Shown here piece by piece: positions 32,654 through 41,225 of a stretch of 50,401 nucleotides of DNA. Within the stretch, counting starts at the first letter, position 1; every line of letters starts with the position of its first letter. The notes under the pieces are model-generated. The model was given only the letters and a program-made list of their open reading frames with translations, was not told the DNA's origin and made no database searches. A program made the translations under genes and the position numbers. The DNA comes from F1-60-MAGs104 sp964355975 (GTDB lineage: Bacteria; Planctomycetota; Phycisphaerae; Phycisphaerales; SM1A02): contig CAYHFW010000017.1 in assembly GCA_964355975.1 (NCBI GenBank), forward strand, positions 1 through 50,401. The letters run 5' to 3'.

Positions 32654-34921
32654 ATGACTATTCACACTCGGGCGGGGTTCACAATTTGCACTGTGGCGGC
32701 GAAGGCGGCAGCAACAATGCAGGCAGCGGCGACGACGGCGCTTGCGCTTGGTTTGCTGGTGGCACCCGCACTCGCGCAGGATTCCGACGGCGACGGCTTT
32801 CCCGACTCGAAAGACAATTGCCCCGACATCGCCAATCCAACGCAGGCAGACTGCGATGGCGACGGCACGGGAGACGCGTGCGAGATTGTCGCGACCCGCA
32901 CGACTGGCAATATGGGGGCGTTTGGAAGTGGAGTCACCGCCACCGGAACTCTCGCGGCAGCAACGATGAGCATGACGCCCGTCACCTTCACCGTCGAGGC
33001 GATTGCTGATCTCAACCAGACCACCGAGTATGCAACGCTCACCGTTGGTGGCACGCTGCCGGATGGCAGCACAACTCAGTATGGTTTTCTCTTCGCGACT
33101 GGAGCGAACGACTGCCCATCGACCCCAGACCAATTGGTCTTCACGATGACGCTCACAAAGTGGAACGCAATCGTCACCGCCGCCGCGGGTGGCAATGTCG
33201 TGATCGCCATCACAGGGTCGCCGCAAGTCAGTGCCACGCAGTGCGCAACCCCGCTCGCTCGGGTGAGTGTTCGATATGGAGACTCGGACGGCGACTGCGA
33301 CTGCAACGACAACGGAGTCTCCGACCCGATCGATATCGCATCAGGCACCGAAGCAGATTGCAACGCGAATGGCATTCCCGATTCGTGCGATATTGCGAGT
33401 GGAACAGAGCAGGATTGCAACGCGAATGCAGTTCCGGATTCGTGTGATGTCGCTGCAGGCGGAGATTGCAACGCGAATGGCATTCCAGATTCGTGCGATA
33501 TTGCGAGTGGCAGTTCGCAAGATTGCAATGCCAATGCGGTTCCAGATTCGTGCGACCTCGCTGCAGGCGGAGCAGATTGCAACGCGAACGGAATTCCTGA
33601 TGCGTGCGATATTGCGAGTGGCGCTTCGCAAGATTGCAATGCCAATGCGGTTCCAGATTCTTGCGATATCTCGAGTGGCACAAGCAATGACGTCGAACCC
33701 AACGGTGTTCCTGACGAGTGCAAGACCGACTGCAACAACAATGGACTGCCCGATGCATATGAGATCTTGGCGGGGCTCGTGCAAGACTGCAACGCCAATG
33801 CTGTGCCAGACCTCTGCGATATCGCGACGGGGGTGCATCCGTACGAAGATTGCAACAGCAATGGCGTTCCAGATTCGTGCGACATCGCAAATGGCGCGCC
33901 TGACAAAGATGCCGACACGCGGCCTGATTCATGCGAGTATGAGTATGGAGACTTTGACCTCGATGGTGTGATCACCGGCGCAGATCTTGGATTCATCTTG
34001 ACGCTGTGGGGTGCAGTCAACCCCGATGTCGGAGACCTCGACCACAATGGATCGATCGGCGGCGGCGACCTTGGGGTCTTGCTCATTCGGTGGGGTGTGG
34101 TGCCGTACGGCACGCTTCCCCTGTCGTGGGCGACGGCGATCGAAGAGTTCGTAGACCCATCCGTCGTGACCGACGCGAATCTTCGCGCGGCGATTCTCGC
34201 GACTGGATTGCCGTGGCGCGTGCGCGATAATGCAAGCAACATCGAGATGCTGCTCGTGCCGCCTGGGACTTTCATGATGGGATGCAGCGCGTCGGCGAAC
34301 TACGGTTGCAATGGTGACGAAAACCCCGTGCACCAAGTGACACTGACGAGTGCGTTCTACATGGGTCGCACCGAAGTGACGCAGGCGCAGTGGGTCGCGG
34401 AGATGGGAAGTAATCCGAGTAGTTATCAGGGCAACACCTCGTGGCCAGTCGAGAGTGTTTCATGGAACACGATTCAGGGGTTCCTCTCGCAGAACTCGCT
34501 GCGCTTGCCGACAGAAGCAGAGTGGGAGTACGCCTATCGCGCTGGCACCACGACAGCGTTTCACAGCATGCCGGGATATCCAAACGGGACGAACAGCGAC
34601 AGCCAGCTCCAGCAGATTGCGTGGTTCTACCCTGACACATACACCGGTCAGCCGCACCCAGTCGCCCAGAAGGCTGCGAACGGATTTGGTTTGCACGACA
34701 TGGCGGGCAATGTCTGGGAGTGGGTGAACGACTACTGGGAGTACTACCCATCGTCGAACCCCGCGACCAACCCACAGGGTCCGGTAACTGGCTCGTACCG
34801 CGTCTGTCGCGGCGGCGTCTGGTACGGCGGCTCCGTCAACTGCCGTGGCTCGCAGCGCAACTACGACAGCCCGCTCTACGCCGTCAACGGTATCGGGTTC
34901 CGTGCCGCCAGGACTCCGTAG
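32654..34921 (+). CDS. secreted multidomain protein: Ca-binding repeats, dockerin-like pair and FGE-like domain
   Basis: 755 aa. A signal peptide ends near residue 42 (LALGLLVAPALAQ). A thrombospondin type 3-like segment follows (DSDGDGFPDSKDNCPD), then an unassigned beta-rich domain to about 210. Residues of about 212-414 hold some ten Cys/Asp-rich repeats of the type DCNANGIPDSCDIASG. A dockerin-like EF-hand pair lies at about 431-482 (DFDLDGVITGADLGF and DLDHNGSIGGGDLG). The C-terminal 220 residues are a formylglycine-generating-enzyme/SUMF1 fold (LPTEAEWEYAYRAG, GLHDMAGNVWEWVNDYW, FRAART). The redox-Cys motif of true FGE is incomplete: after RGG, only the second of two Cys is present. A surface Ca-binding or carbohydrate-binding role is inferred. 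An upstream in-frame GTG at 32585 would extend through the G-rich leader; the ATG followed by a signal peptide is preferred. Confidence 0.88.
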   Translation: MTIHTRAGFTICTVAAKAAATMQAAATTALALGLLVAPALAQDSDGDGFPDSKDNCPDIANPTQADCDGDGTGDACEIVATRTTGNMGAFGSGVTATGTLAAATMSMTPVTFTVEAIADLNQTTEYATLTVGGTLPDGSTTQYGFLFATGANDCPSTPDQLVFTMTLTKWNAIVTAAAGGNVVIAITGSPQVSATQCATPLARVSVRYGDSDGDCDCNDNGVSDPIDIASGTEADCNANGIPDSCDIASGTEQDCNANAVPDSCDVAAGGDCNANGIPDSCDIASGSSQDCNANAVPDSCDLAAGGADCNANGIPDACDIASGASQDCNANAVPDSCDISSGTSNDVEPNGVPDECKTDCNNNGLPDAYEILAGLVQDCNANAVPDLCDIATGVHPYEDCNSNGVPDSCDIANGAPDKDADTRPDSCEYEYGDFDLDGVITGADLGFILTLWGAVNPDVGDLDHNGSIGGGDLGVLLIRWGVVPYGTLPLSWATAIEEFVDPSVVTDANLRAAILATGLPWRVRDNASNIEMLLVPPGTFMMGCSASANYGCNGDENPVHQVTLTSAFYMGRTEVTQAQWVAEMGSNPSSYQGNTSWPVESVSWNTIQGFLSQNSLRLPTEAEWEYAYRAGTTTAFHSMPGYPNGTNSDSQLQQIAWFYPDTYTGQPHPVAQKAANGFGLHDMAGNVWEWVNDYWEYYPSSNPATNPQGPVTGSYRVCRGGVWYGGSVNCRGSQRNYDSPLYAVNGIGFRAARTP
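33356..33895 (+). repeat. coding tandem repeats of 51-63 bp with alternating types
   Basis: Units start GATTGCAA(C/T)GC and encode DCNAN followed alternately by GIPD(S/A)CDIASG and AVPDSCD(V/L/I). The alternation implies that the array grew by copying a two-unit block. Later units are more diverged (LPDAYEILAG, GVPDSCDIANG). Each unit has the D-x-N-x-(D/N)-x Ca-binding pattern and a Cys pair. Confidence 0.85.
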
Positions 34922-34998
34922 TTTCCTTTCCCCCTTTTTCATCTTTCATTTACCGGCTGACCCACTCCAACGTGGGCACCCCCTGAACTCCATCCGCC

Positions 34999-35048
34999 AC
35001 TTCGCGGTGAAAAAGTGCCCTCATGAGGGCACTTTTTCACCGCGAAGT
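34999..35048. terminator. bidirectional terminator, 50-bp perfect palindrome
   Basis: The two 25-bp arms are exact reverse complements with no spacer. The core GTGCCCTCATGAGGGCAC is flanked by five A and five T, so it is a normal terminator read from either side. It lies between the convergent secreted-protein and ychF genes. A smaller hairpin (CCCAC/GTGGG, 34961-34976) precedes it. The outer arms (ACTTCGCGGTG and complement) extend far beyond what termination needs. Confidence 0.9.
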
Positions 35049-35084
35049 CGAGTTACGCGCGACCATCCCGTGCCGAACGCCGTC

Positions 35085-36173
35085 TCACACATTAAACAAG
35101 AAGTGCACGACGTCGCCATCCTTCATGATGTACGCCTTGCCTTCACTGCGCAATCTTCCAGCTTCGCGAATCGCTTTCTCGCTCTTGAGCTCGAACAAGT
35201 CTTTCACCGCGTAGACCTCGGCGCGAATGAATCCCTTCTCGAAATCTGTGTGAATGACGCCAGCGGCTTGCGGCGCGGTGAAACCCTTGTGAATGGTCCA
35301 GGCGCGAATCTCTTTTTCGCCCGCGGTGAAATATGACTGCAATCCGAGCAGTTCGTACGCGGCGCGCGCGACTGCAGCGAGCGCGGGCTCTTTCATTCCG
35401 AGTGACTCGAGCATCTCTTTCTGATCTGCTTTGCTCATCTCAGAGAGTTCGCTCTCGATCTTTGCACAAACAACGGTGACAACGCCGCCGTTCTTGGCGC
35501 AGTAGTCGCGCACAACTTTTACGAGCGGTCCAGTGCCCAGCGGATCTGACTCGTCGACATTCGCGACAAACAAGATGCGCTTGGCTGAAATCATTCCAAG
35601 TTGCTGCAGAATGAGCGCCTCTTCAGGGGTTGGATCAATCGAGCGAACAGGACGTGAATCATTCAACGCCACCGAGCAACGCTCGAGCACCGCGAGGCGA
35701 GCCGCAGCTTCTTTGTCGCCCAACTTCGTCGTGCGCCGCGTCTTGTCGAGCAGCGTCTCGACAATTTGCAAGTCTGCGAGCATCAATTCAGTTTCGATCG
35801 TGCCAATGTCGCGCAGTGGGTCGACTGTTCCGTCGACGTGCATCACATCTGGATCATCGAAGCAGCGAACGACGTGCAGCAATGCGTCGACCTCGCGAAT
35901 GTGCGAGAGAAACTTGTTGCCGAGTCCTGCGCCTTCGCTCGCACCCTTGACGAGTCCTGCGATGTCGACCAAGCGAAGGGCAGCGGGAATCAGTTTCTGC
36001 GCCTTGATGAAATCGTTGATGTGTTCGAGTCGATCATCGGGCACCGGAACGATGCCGACATTGGGTTCGATCGTGCAGAAGGGGTAGTTCGCCGCTGCCG
36101 CGCCTGCTGCAGTGAGAGCGTTGAAGAGGGTGCTTTTTCCGACGTTTGGGAGTCCAACAATGCCGCATTCCAT
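35085..36173 (-). CDS. ychF: redox-regulated ATPase/GTPase YchF (OLA1 family)
   Basis: A 362-aa Obg-related P-loop NTPase that binds ribosomes and prefers ATP. The Walker A is GLPNVGKSTLFNAL near the N-terminus, DIAGLVKGASEGAGLGNKFL is the G3 region, and ANVDESDP replaces the usual NKxD. The C-terminal TGS domain ends EGKAYIMKDGDVVHFLFNV. The start ATG at 36171-36173 gives the family N-terminus (MECGIVGLPNVGKS). An apparent N-terminal extension of the frame would run into the promoter region. Confidence 0.96.
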   Translation of the reverse strand: MECGIVGLPNVGKSTLFNALTAAGAAAANYPFCTIEPNVGIVPVPDDRLEHINDFIKAQKLIPAALRLVDIAGLVKGASEGAGLGNKFLSHIREVDALLHVVRCFDDPDVMHVDGTVDPLRDIGTIETELMLADLQIVETLLDKTRRTTKLGDKEAAARLAVLERCSVALNDSRPVRSIDPTPEEALILQQLGMISAKRILFVANVDESDPLGTGPLVKVVRDYCAKNGGVVTVVCAKIESELSEMSKADQKEMLESLGMKEPALAAVARAAYELLGLQSYFTAGEKEIRAWTIHKGFTAPQAAGVIHTDFEKGFIRAEVYAVKDLFELKSEKAIREAGRLRSEGKAYIMKDGDVVHFLFNV

Positions 36174-36239
36174 AAGGCGAGAGATAGTAACGACCTCGCA
36201 CACTCGATGGCTACACTTCGGCAAGTCATGGAGGACTGA

Positions 36240-38444
36240 TTGGCTCACACGAGCGCCCACAGAGATTTACGCAATCGTTTCACGATTCTTTTCGTGCTCA
36301 TCGCCGCGGCAGCGTGCCTGCTGGTCGTGCGCCTTTTTACGCTGACAGTCGTGCAGGGATCGGCACTTGCCCACGCGGCCGAAGAGCGGCTCGACGTCGA
36401 GTCGCTGCTGCCCACTTGGCGTGGCAGATTGCTCGATCGCAAGGGACAAGTTCTCGCGCAAGATGTCGCGAGTTACGACGCGGCTGCGAGTTACCCGCTG
36501 GCGAAAGGCACGTGGGCTGCTGAGCGCGCGCGGGCACAAGCCAAGAGCGACGCCGCAAAGAACTGGCGCAAACTCACTCAGCCGCAGCGTGATGCGCTCA
36601 TCGCGCTTCTCTTGCCAGCGTGGCAAGAGAAGCAAACGGCGCTGCTCACCGTTCTTTCGACGCGCGCTGGAATCGCGCCGAGCGAGTTGCAGGAACGGCT
36701 CGATGCAATCGCCTCGCGCATCGACGCGCAGGGCGCCGCGGTCTTTCGCCGCCAACGCGAATCGCGCCGTGCGCTCGGGCAATCGACCGATGTCACTCCC
36801 GAGCCCATTCGCGAGATGCGCGAAATGCATGTGATCTTTCAAGATGTTTCGAGCGAGACAGCCCGCGAGCTGCGCAAGATCGCCGATCTCTATCCGGGTG
36901 CGATTGAGATTGTCGACTCTGCGCGGCGGCAACAGCAGTGGGAGAGTCGCGAAGTCGAGTTCGCGCGCGACCACCTGCCACGGCCAATTCGCACTTCGAG
37001 TGAATACGTTTTCAAGCTCGACGGTGCGCTCGATCAACTCGTGGGATCAACGCGCGACGAGACGTGGAAGGGCGACCTCGAAAGACGCCCCTTCGAGCGC
37101 ACGAACGAAGATGGGCGCACAGAGATAGATCTCGGCGGATATCGCGCGGGGCGTGACACGGTCGGCGCGCGCGGATTCGAGCGGCAATTCGAGGATCAAT
37201 TGCGCGGATCGCGGGGGCAGTCGATTCGCCGACTCGACTCATCAACGCAAGAGCGCATAGAGCCAGTTCCAGGGAAAGATGTGACAGTCTCGATTGACGC
37301 CGAATTGCAATTGCGTGTGCAAGCCGCGCTTGATCCGCGGTGCGGATTGACCTCAGTGCAATCATGGCACACACACAGCGATGCGCTCAGCACTGGCGAA
37401 GCGCTTCCCGCTGCGGCCGTCATCGTCGATGTTGCAACAGGAGAGGTGCTCGCCGCGGCGTCAACTCCGCTGCCTGGCACACGCGCAGCATCGGGGCGCA
37501 CGCCTATGGGAAGTGAGAGTGCGAGTATCAACCGAGCGATCGAGGCGGCCTATCCACCAGGGTCGCTCGTGAAACCACTTGTGTATCTCGCCGCGGTCGC
37601 CGAGGGTGTTGTCGGCGAGGATGAACGCATCGAGTGCAACGGTCACTTCTTCAAAGATCGCACCGACGCCGCGCGCTGCTGGATCTACCGCGAGAAGTAC
37701 AAACTCACAACGCACACGAAGATCACGGGCGGGCCGCTGGGAGTTGAAGAGGCGCTCGCGCGGTCGTGCAACATTTACTTTTACACGCTCGCGAATCGAC
37801 TCGGAGCAGCGCACCTCTGCGAGTGGTATCGCAGGTTCGGTCTTGGAACGATGGGAGGCAGAGTGCCGACGCCGGAGGCGGCAACGCTTGTCGATGCGCG
37901 CAAGGACCAGTTTTCGACAGTCTCGCTCGGCATCGGTCAGGGGCCAGTCACGGTGACTCCGCTCGAACTCGCTAATGCATACGCGATGATCGCGCGCGGC
38001 GGATCGGTGCGTCCTCCGACATTTCTTCGCGGCGAAGGCAGCATGACCGCGGTCTTTCCATTCTCACCAACATCGGTCGCGCGTGTGCTCGATGGACTAC
38101 GCGCGGTGACGTCGGAGAGTTACGGCACGGGCCACCACATGGATTACGGCGATGGATCGCACGATCCAATCATTGAAGCGCCTGGTGTGAGCGTCTGGGC
38201 AAAGACTGGAACCGCCGAAGCGCCGCCACTCAAGATTGACCGCGATGGAGATGGCGTCGTTGAGCGCACTGTGACTGATGCGGATCATGCGTGGTGCGCC
38301 GCGCTCGTTGCGAAGCAAGGTGAGCAGGTGCCGAGATATGCGATTGCCGTGCTCGTCGAACATGGCGGAGGCGGTGGTCGCACGGCGGGCCCCGTGATGG
38401 GTGCCGTCATTCGCGCACTCACAAGCGAGGGCTATTTCAAGTGA
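36240..38444 (+). CDS. mrdA: penicillin-binding protein 2 (Rod-system transpeptidase)
   Basis: 734 aa with one N-terminal membrane helix (about 14-36) and a periplasmic part. A PBP dimer domain is followed by the transpeptidase domain: SLVK (active-site Ser in YPPGSLVKPL), SCN in ARSCNIYF and KTGT in VWAKTGTAEAP. The active-site motif is SLVK where SxxK allows it. The region at about 90-330 is long and charged compared with the usual 600-650 aa enzymes. The start is TTG at 36240-36242 with GGAGG 5 nt upstream. Pairing with rodA downstream (GTGA overlap) supports the elongation PBP2 over FtsI. Confidence 0.9.
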   Translation: MAHTSAHRDLRNRFTILFVLIAAAACLLVVRLFTLTVVQGSALAHAAEERLDVESLLPTWRGRLLDRKGQVLAQDVASYDAAASYPLAKGTWAAERARAQAKSDAAKNWRKLTQPQRDALIALLLPAWQEKQTALLTVLSTRAGIAPSELQERLDAIASRIDAQGAAVFRRQRESRRALGQSTDVTPEPIREMREMHVIFQDVSSETARELRKIADLYPGAIEIVDSARRQQQWESREVEFARDHLPRPIRTSSEYVFKLDGALDQLVGSTRDETWKGDLERRPFERTNEDGRTEIDLGGYRAGRDTVGARGFERQFEDQLRGSRGQSIRRLDSSTQERIEPVPGKDVTVSIDAELQLRVQAALDPRCGLTSVQSWHTHSDALSTGEALPAAAVIVDVATGEVLAAASTPLPGTRAASGRTPMGSESASINRAIEAAYPPGSLVKPLVYLAAVAEGVVGEDERIECNGHFFKDRTDAARCWIYREKYKLTTHTKITGGPLGVEEALARSCNIYFYTLANRLGAAHLCEWYRRFGLGTMGGRVPTPEAATLVDARKDQFSTVSLGIGQGPVTVTPLELANAYAMIARGGSVRPPTFLRGEGSMTAVFPFSPTSVARVLDGLRAVTSESYGTGHHMDYGDGSHDPIIEAPGVSVWAKTGTAEAPPLKIDRDGDGVVERTVTDADHAWCAALVAKQGEQVPRYAIAVLVEHGGGGGRTAGPVMGAVIRALTSEGYFK

Positions 38445-39649
38445 GCGGATTCATGCGCGCTCCTGCGCGGGCGGTGCAATCCGCCCCCAACCGCCCTGTG
38501 ATTTCGCAGTTGCTCGGAATCACATGGTGGAACCTCGGGTGGATTCCGGTGATTGCCGCCGCGCTTCTCACGTTGCTTGGTATCTCAGCGATCGCAACAA
38601 CCGAGCCGACATTCGCGCTGCGCCAGAGTGCGTACGCGGCAGTCGGGTTGATCGCAGCGGCGTTGATGGTCGTGCCGCTGCCCGCGCTCATCGAGCGGTG
38701 GAGTCCGGTGGTGTTCGTCTTGACCCTTGGCACCCTCGTGTTGCTCGTTGCTCCTGGTGTTCCTGAAGCGATCGTGCGCGCGCGCAATGGCAGTCGGTGT
38801 TGGATCGACCTCGGTCCGATCGACATTCAGCCCGCGGAGTTCGCAAAGATCGCGTGGATTCTCGCGAGCAGTTGGTGGCTTCGCCGCGCCGCCGATGTGC
38901 GCAGTCGCTCTGGATTGCTCTTGCCCATCGTGCTGACTGCAGTGCCGGTGCTGCTGATTTTGATGCAACCTGATCTTGGCACTGCGCTGCTCTTCTTCCC
39001 GTCGTTGCTCGCGATGTTGCTTGCACAGGGTGCACGCCGGCGGCACCTTGCAATCGTTGTCGTCAGCGCAGCACTCTTGGCCCCCGCGTCGTATCCAATT
39101 CTGAAGCCCCATCAACGCGCGCGCATCGATTCGCTCGTCGCGCAGTTGACGGGCGACACCCGCTACAACCGCACGATTGGATTTCAAGCAGACCGTGCGC
39201 GCACACTCGTGGGAGCGGGAGAAATTCTCGGCAACGGCAAAGAGGCCGCCGGAAGTCTCGTGCGATTCAATGCACTACCCGAAGAGCACAACGACATGAT
39301 TTTCGCTGTCGTCGCTTGCCGCTGGGGTTTCATAGGGGGATTCGCGGTGATCTTTCTCGAGCTCGCCGTGGCCGCTGGCGCACTCGCAATCGCGCTACTG
39401 ACCAAGAATCCATTCGGCAGACTTGCAGGATCTGGCATCGGCGCGATGCTCGGGTTTCAGTCGTTCGTCAACATCGGCATGACGATTGGAATCTTGCCCA
39501 TCACCGGCCTCACACTGCCGTTCGTTTCGTTCGGTGGATCGAGCATCGTCGCATCGTGGATGGCGATGGGGTTACTCTTCTCGGTCGCTGCGCGCGACGC
39601 GCGAACAGGTGGCGTCATGGGCGGCAGCGCGCGAAGAGGAACACTATGA
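38441..39649 (+). CDS. rodA: rod-shape glycosyltransferase RodA (SEDS family)
   Basis: A 402-aa SEDS polymerase, which makes glycan strands with PBP2. Multiple membrane helices are visible, with RCWIDLGPIDIQPAEFAKIAW, MQPDLGTALLFFP, the periplasmic loop with PEEHNDMIFAVVACRWGF, and the C-terminal GLTLPFVSFGGSSIVASW. GTG at 38441-38443 overlaps the mrdA stop; an ATG four codons later is the alternative. The stop overlaps rsmG (ATGA). Confidence 0.94.
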   Translation: MSGFMRAPARAVQSAPNRPVISQLLGITWWNLGWIPVIAAALLTLLGISAIATTEPTFALRQSAYAAVGLIAAALMVVPLPALIERWSPVVFVLTLGTLVLLVAPGVPEAIVRARNGSRCWIDLGPIDIQPAEFAKIAWILASSWWLRRAADVRSRSGLLLPIVLTAVPVLLILMQPDLGTALLFFPSLLAMLLAQGARRRHLAIVVVSAALLAPASYPILKPHQRARIDSLVAQLTGDTRYNRTIGFQADRARTLVGAGEILGNGKEAAGSLVRFNALPEEHNDMIFAVVACRWGFIGGFAVIFLELAVAAGALAIALLTKNPFGRLAGSGIGAMLGFQSFVNIGMTIGILPITGLTLPFVSFGGSSIVASWMAMGLLFSVAARDARTGGVMGGSARRGTL

Positions 39650-40344
39650 CTGATGAACCCGCAGAATTCACTGAGGCGATGCGCACGCAGGGCATTGAAC
39701 TCGACGCAGGCGAGCTCGAAAAGCTCGCGCACTATCTGACACTGCTCTACGCAGCGAACGAACGGATGAACCTCACCGGTGTGCGCGATCGCACGAGCGC
39801 ATGGATGCGCCACATCTTCGACTCGCTCACATTGCTGCCGATCTTGCAGCAGGCCGAAGCGCGGACTGTGGTCGATGTCGGCAGCGGCGGGGGACTTCCT
39901 GGGCTCGTGCTCGCCGCGGTCTTGCCAAGTGTCGAGTTCACGCTTGTCGAATCGATCGGCAAAAAGGCGCGATTTCTCGAAGAAACAGCAGCGGCAATGG
40001 GATGCCACAACGTGCGTGTTCGCTCAGTGCGCGCTGAAACGCTCGGCGCGAAGGAATTGCGCGAGTGCATCGATGTCGTTGTGAGCCGTGCCGTCGCGCG
40101 CTTGCCCATCTTGCTCGAACTCTGCCTTCCGATGGTGCGCACTGGTGGATTCTTTGTTGCAATCAAGGGCGAGCAGGCCGCTGCCGAGGCGGCCGCAAGC
40201 GTGCACGCGCTCGGTGAGTTGCGCGGTGTGATTGTCGACCAGACGCGCACTCCCACGGGCACGCTCGTCATCGTTGAAAAAACTGGAAAGACTCCGAAGC
40301 GCTATCCGCGCGCCGCTGGTGAGCCCGAGCGCTCGCCGCTCTGA
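39646..40344 (+). CDS. rsmG: 16S rRNA (guanine-N7) methyltransferase RsmG
   Basis: RsmG methylates G527 (E. coli numbering) of 16S rRNA. The product is 232 aa with the SAM motif VDVGSGGGLPGLVLA, NERMNLTGVRD upstream of it, and VVSRAVARLPILLELCLPM. The ATG at 39646-39648 overlaps the rodA stop and has AGAGGA upstream. It is usually near gidA or parAB; here it lies in a cell-wall operon. Confidence 0.94.
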   Translation: MTDEPAEFTEAMRTQGIELDAGELEKLAHYLTLLYAANERMNLTGVRDRTSAWMRHIFDSLTLLPILQQAEARTVVDVGSGGGLPGLVLAAVLPSVEFTLVESIGKKARFLEETAAAMGCHNVRVRSVRAETLGAKELRECIDVVVSRAVARLPILLELCLPMVRTGGFFVAIKGEQAAAEAAASVHALGELRGVIVDQTRTPTGTLVIVEKTGKTPKRYPRAAGEPERSPL

Positions 40345-40404
40345 TGCGTGTTCGCGATTGACCTGCCAGGTCGCAGAGGTCTGTGTTATCGTTCAAGCGT
40401 GAAC

Positions 40405-41196
40405 ATGTATGAACGGGTTCTCGCTTCCGTGGGCGCGAGGGGTTGGATTTCAAAAACCGATTCCGTGCTCGTCGTTGCTGGGGGAGTGCACGACAAAGAG
40501 TGCCTGCTCAAGGCGGGTTTTCAGAACGTCACGATCTCAAACCTCCATCCGCATCTGGGCGTGACAGAGTTTGCGCCGTATAAGTGGTTGCCGCTCGATG
40601 CAGAGAGGATTGATCTTCCGGATAACTCTGTTGATTGGGCAGTGATTCATGCTGGACTTCACCACCTGGGAGTTCCTGCGATGGGAGTCTGCGAGATGTT
40701 CCGCGTGGCACGAAAGGGCATCATCTGCATGGAGGCAAGGGACAGCCTGTGCATGCGAGCCGCTGTTGCCCTGGGGCTGACCGATGATTACGAACTTGAG
40801 TTCGTGTATCTCACTCGAGGGAAGAGTGGTGGTTACCGCTACGGCCCGATCCCAAACTACGTCTACCGCTGGACTGAGCGGGAGTTCGAGAAAGTGATCA
40901 AGACATATGCCCCGAGCCACCGGCACAGGTTCTTTTACAATCACGCCTACGAAATACCGGTCGCACGGTTTGCGATGGCGCGAAGTCCACTCCTGCGCGC
41001 CGCCGGCTTCGTGATCGGTGGGATCGTTCGGATTGCTGAACTGATCGCACCCAAGCAGGGCAATCTGTTTGCGTTCGGCGCTCTGAAGAATGTCGAACTT
41101 CAGCCTTGGTCGGACGAGAATCTGCGCTTTCGAGATTCCTACTTGGCGAAGAAATACGACAAGGCGAAGTACACAGGAGCAACGAAGCCCGAGTAG
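40405..41196 (+). CDS. class I SAM-dependent methyltransferase, substrate unknown
   Basis: 263 aa. It reads as a type 11 methyltransferase: SVLVVAGGVHDKECLLKAGF in place of the canonical SAM motif I, LDAERIDLPDNSVDWAVIHAGLHHL for motifs II and III, and a GVCEMFRVARKGIICMEARD post-motif. The C-terminal part (about 140-260) is unassigned. Codon use differs from the neighbours: fewer GCG and CGC, more CTG, AGG and GCT. That suggests transfer, perhaps linked to a surface glycan (inference). The ATG at 40405 follows a GTG two codons before; an upstream GTG at 40348 is also in frame. No clear ribosome-binding site. Confidence 0.8.
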   Translation: MYERVLASVGARGWISKTDSVLVVAGGVHDKECLLKAGFQNVTISNLHPHLGVTEFAPYKWLPLDAERIDLPDNSVDWAVIHAGLHHLGVPAMGVCEMFRVARKGIICMEARDSLCMRAAVALGLTDDYELEFVYLTRGKSGGYRYGPIPNYVYRWTEREFEKVIKTYAPSHRHRFFYNHAYEIPVARFAMARSPLLRAAGFVIGGIVRIAELIAPKQGNLFAFGALKNVELQPWSDENLRFRDSYLAKKYDKAKYTGATKPE

Positions 41197-41225
41197 CGAG
41201 ATGGAACGGGGTTCCTACGCTCTGG

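Noticed and set aside
33356..33895. Regular repeats that could be read as a CRISPR array
   Set aside because: The repeats are in frame, vary gradually, have no unique spacers, and encode Ca-binding units.
33076..34275. A 399-codon open frame on the minus strand across the repeats
   Set aside because: It is the mirror of the coding repeats (Ser/Ala/Gln-rich), has no start context, and the plus-strand protein has a signal peptide and clear domains.
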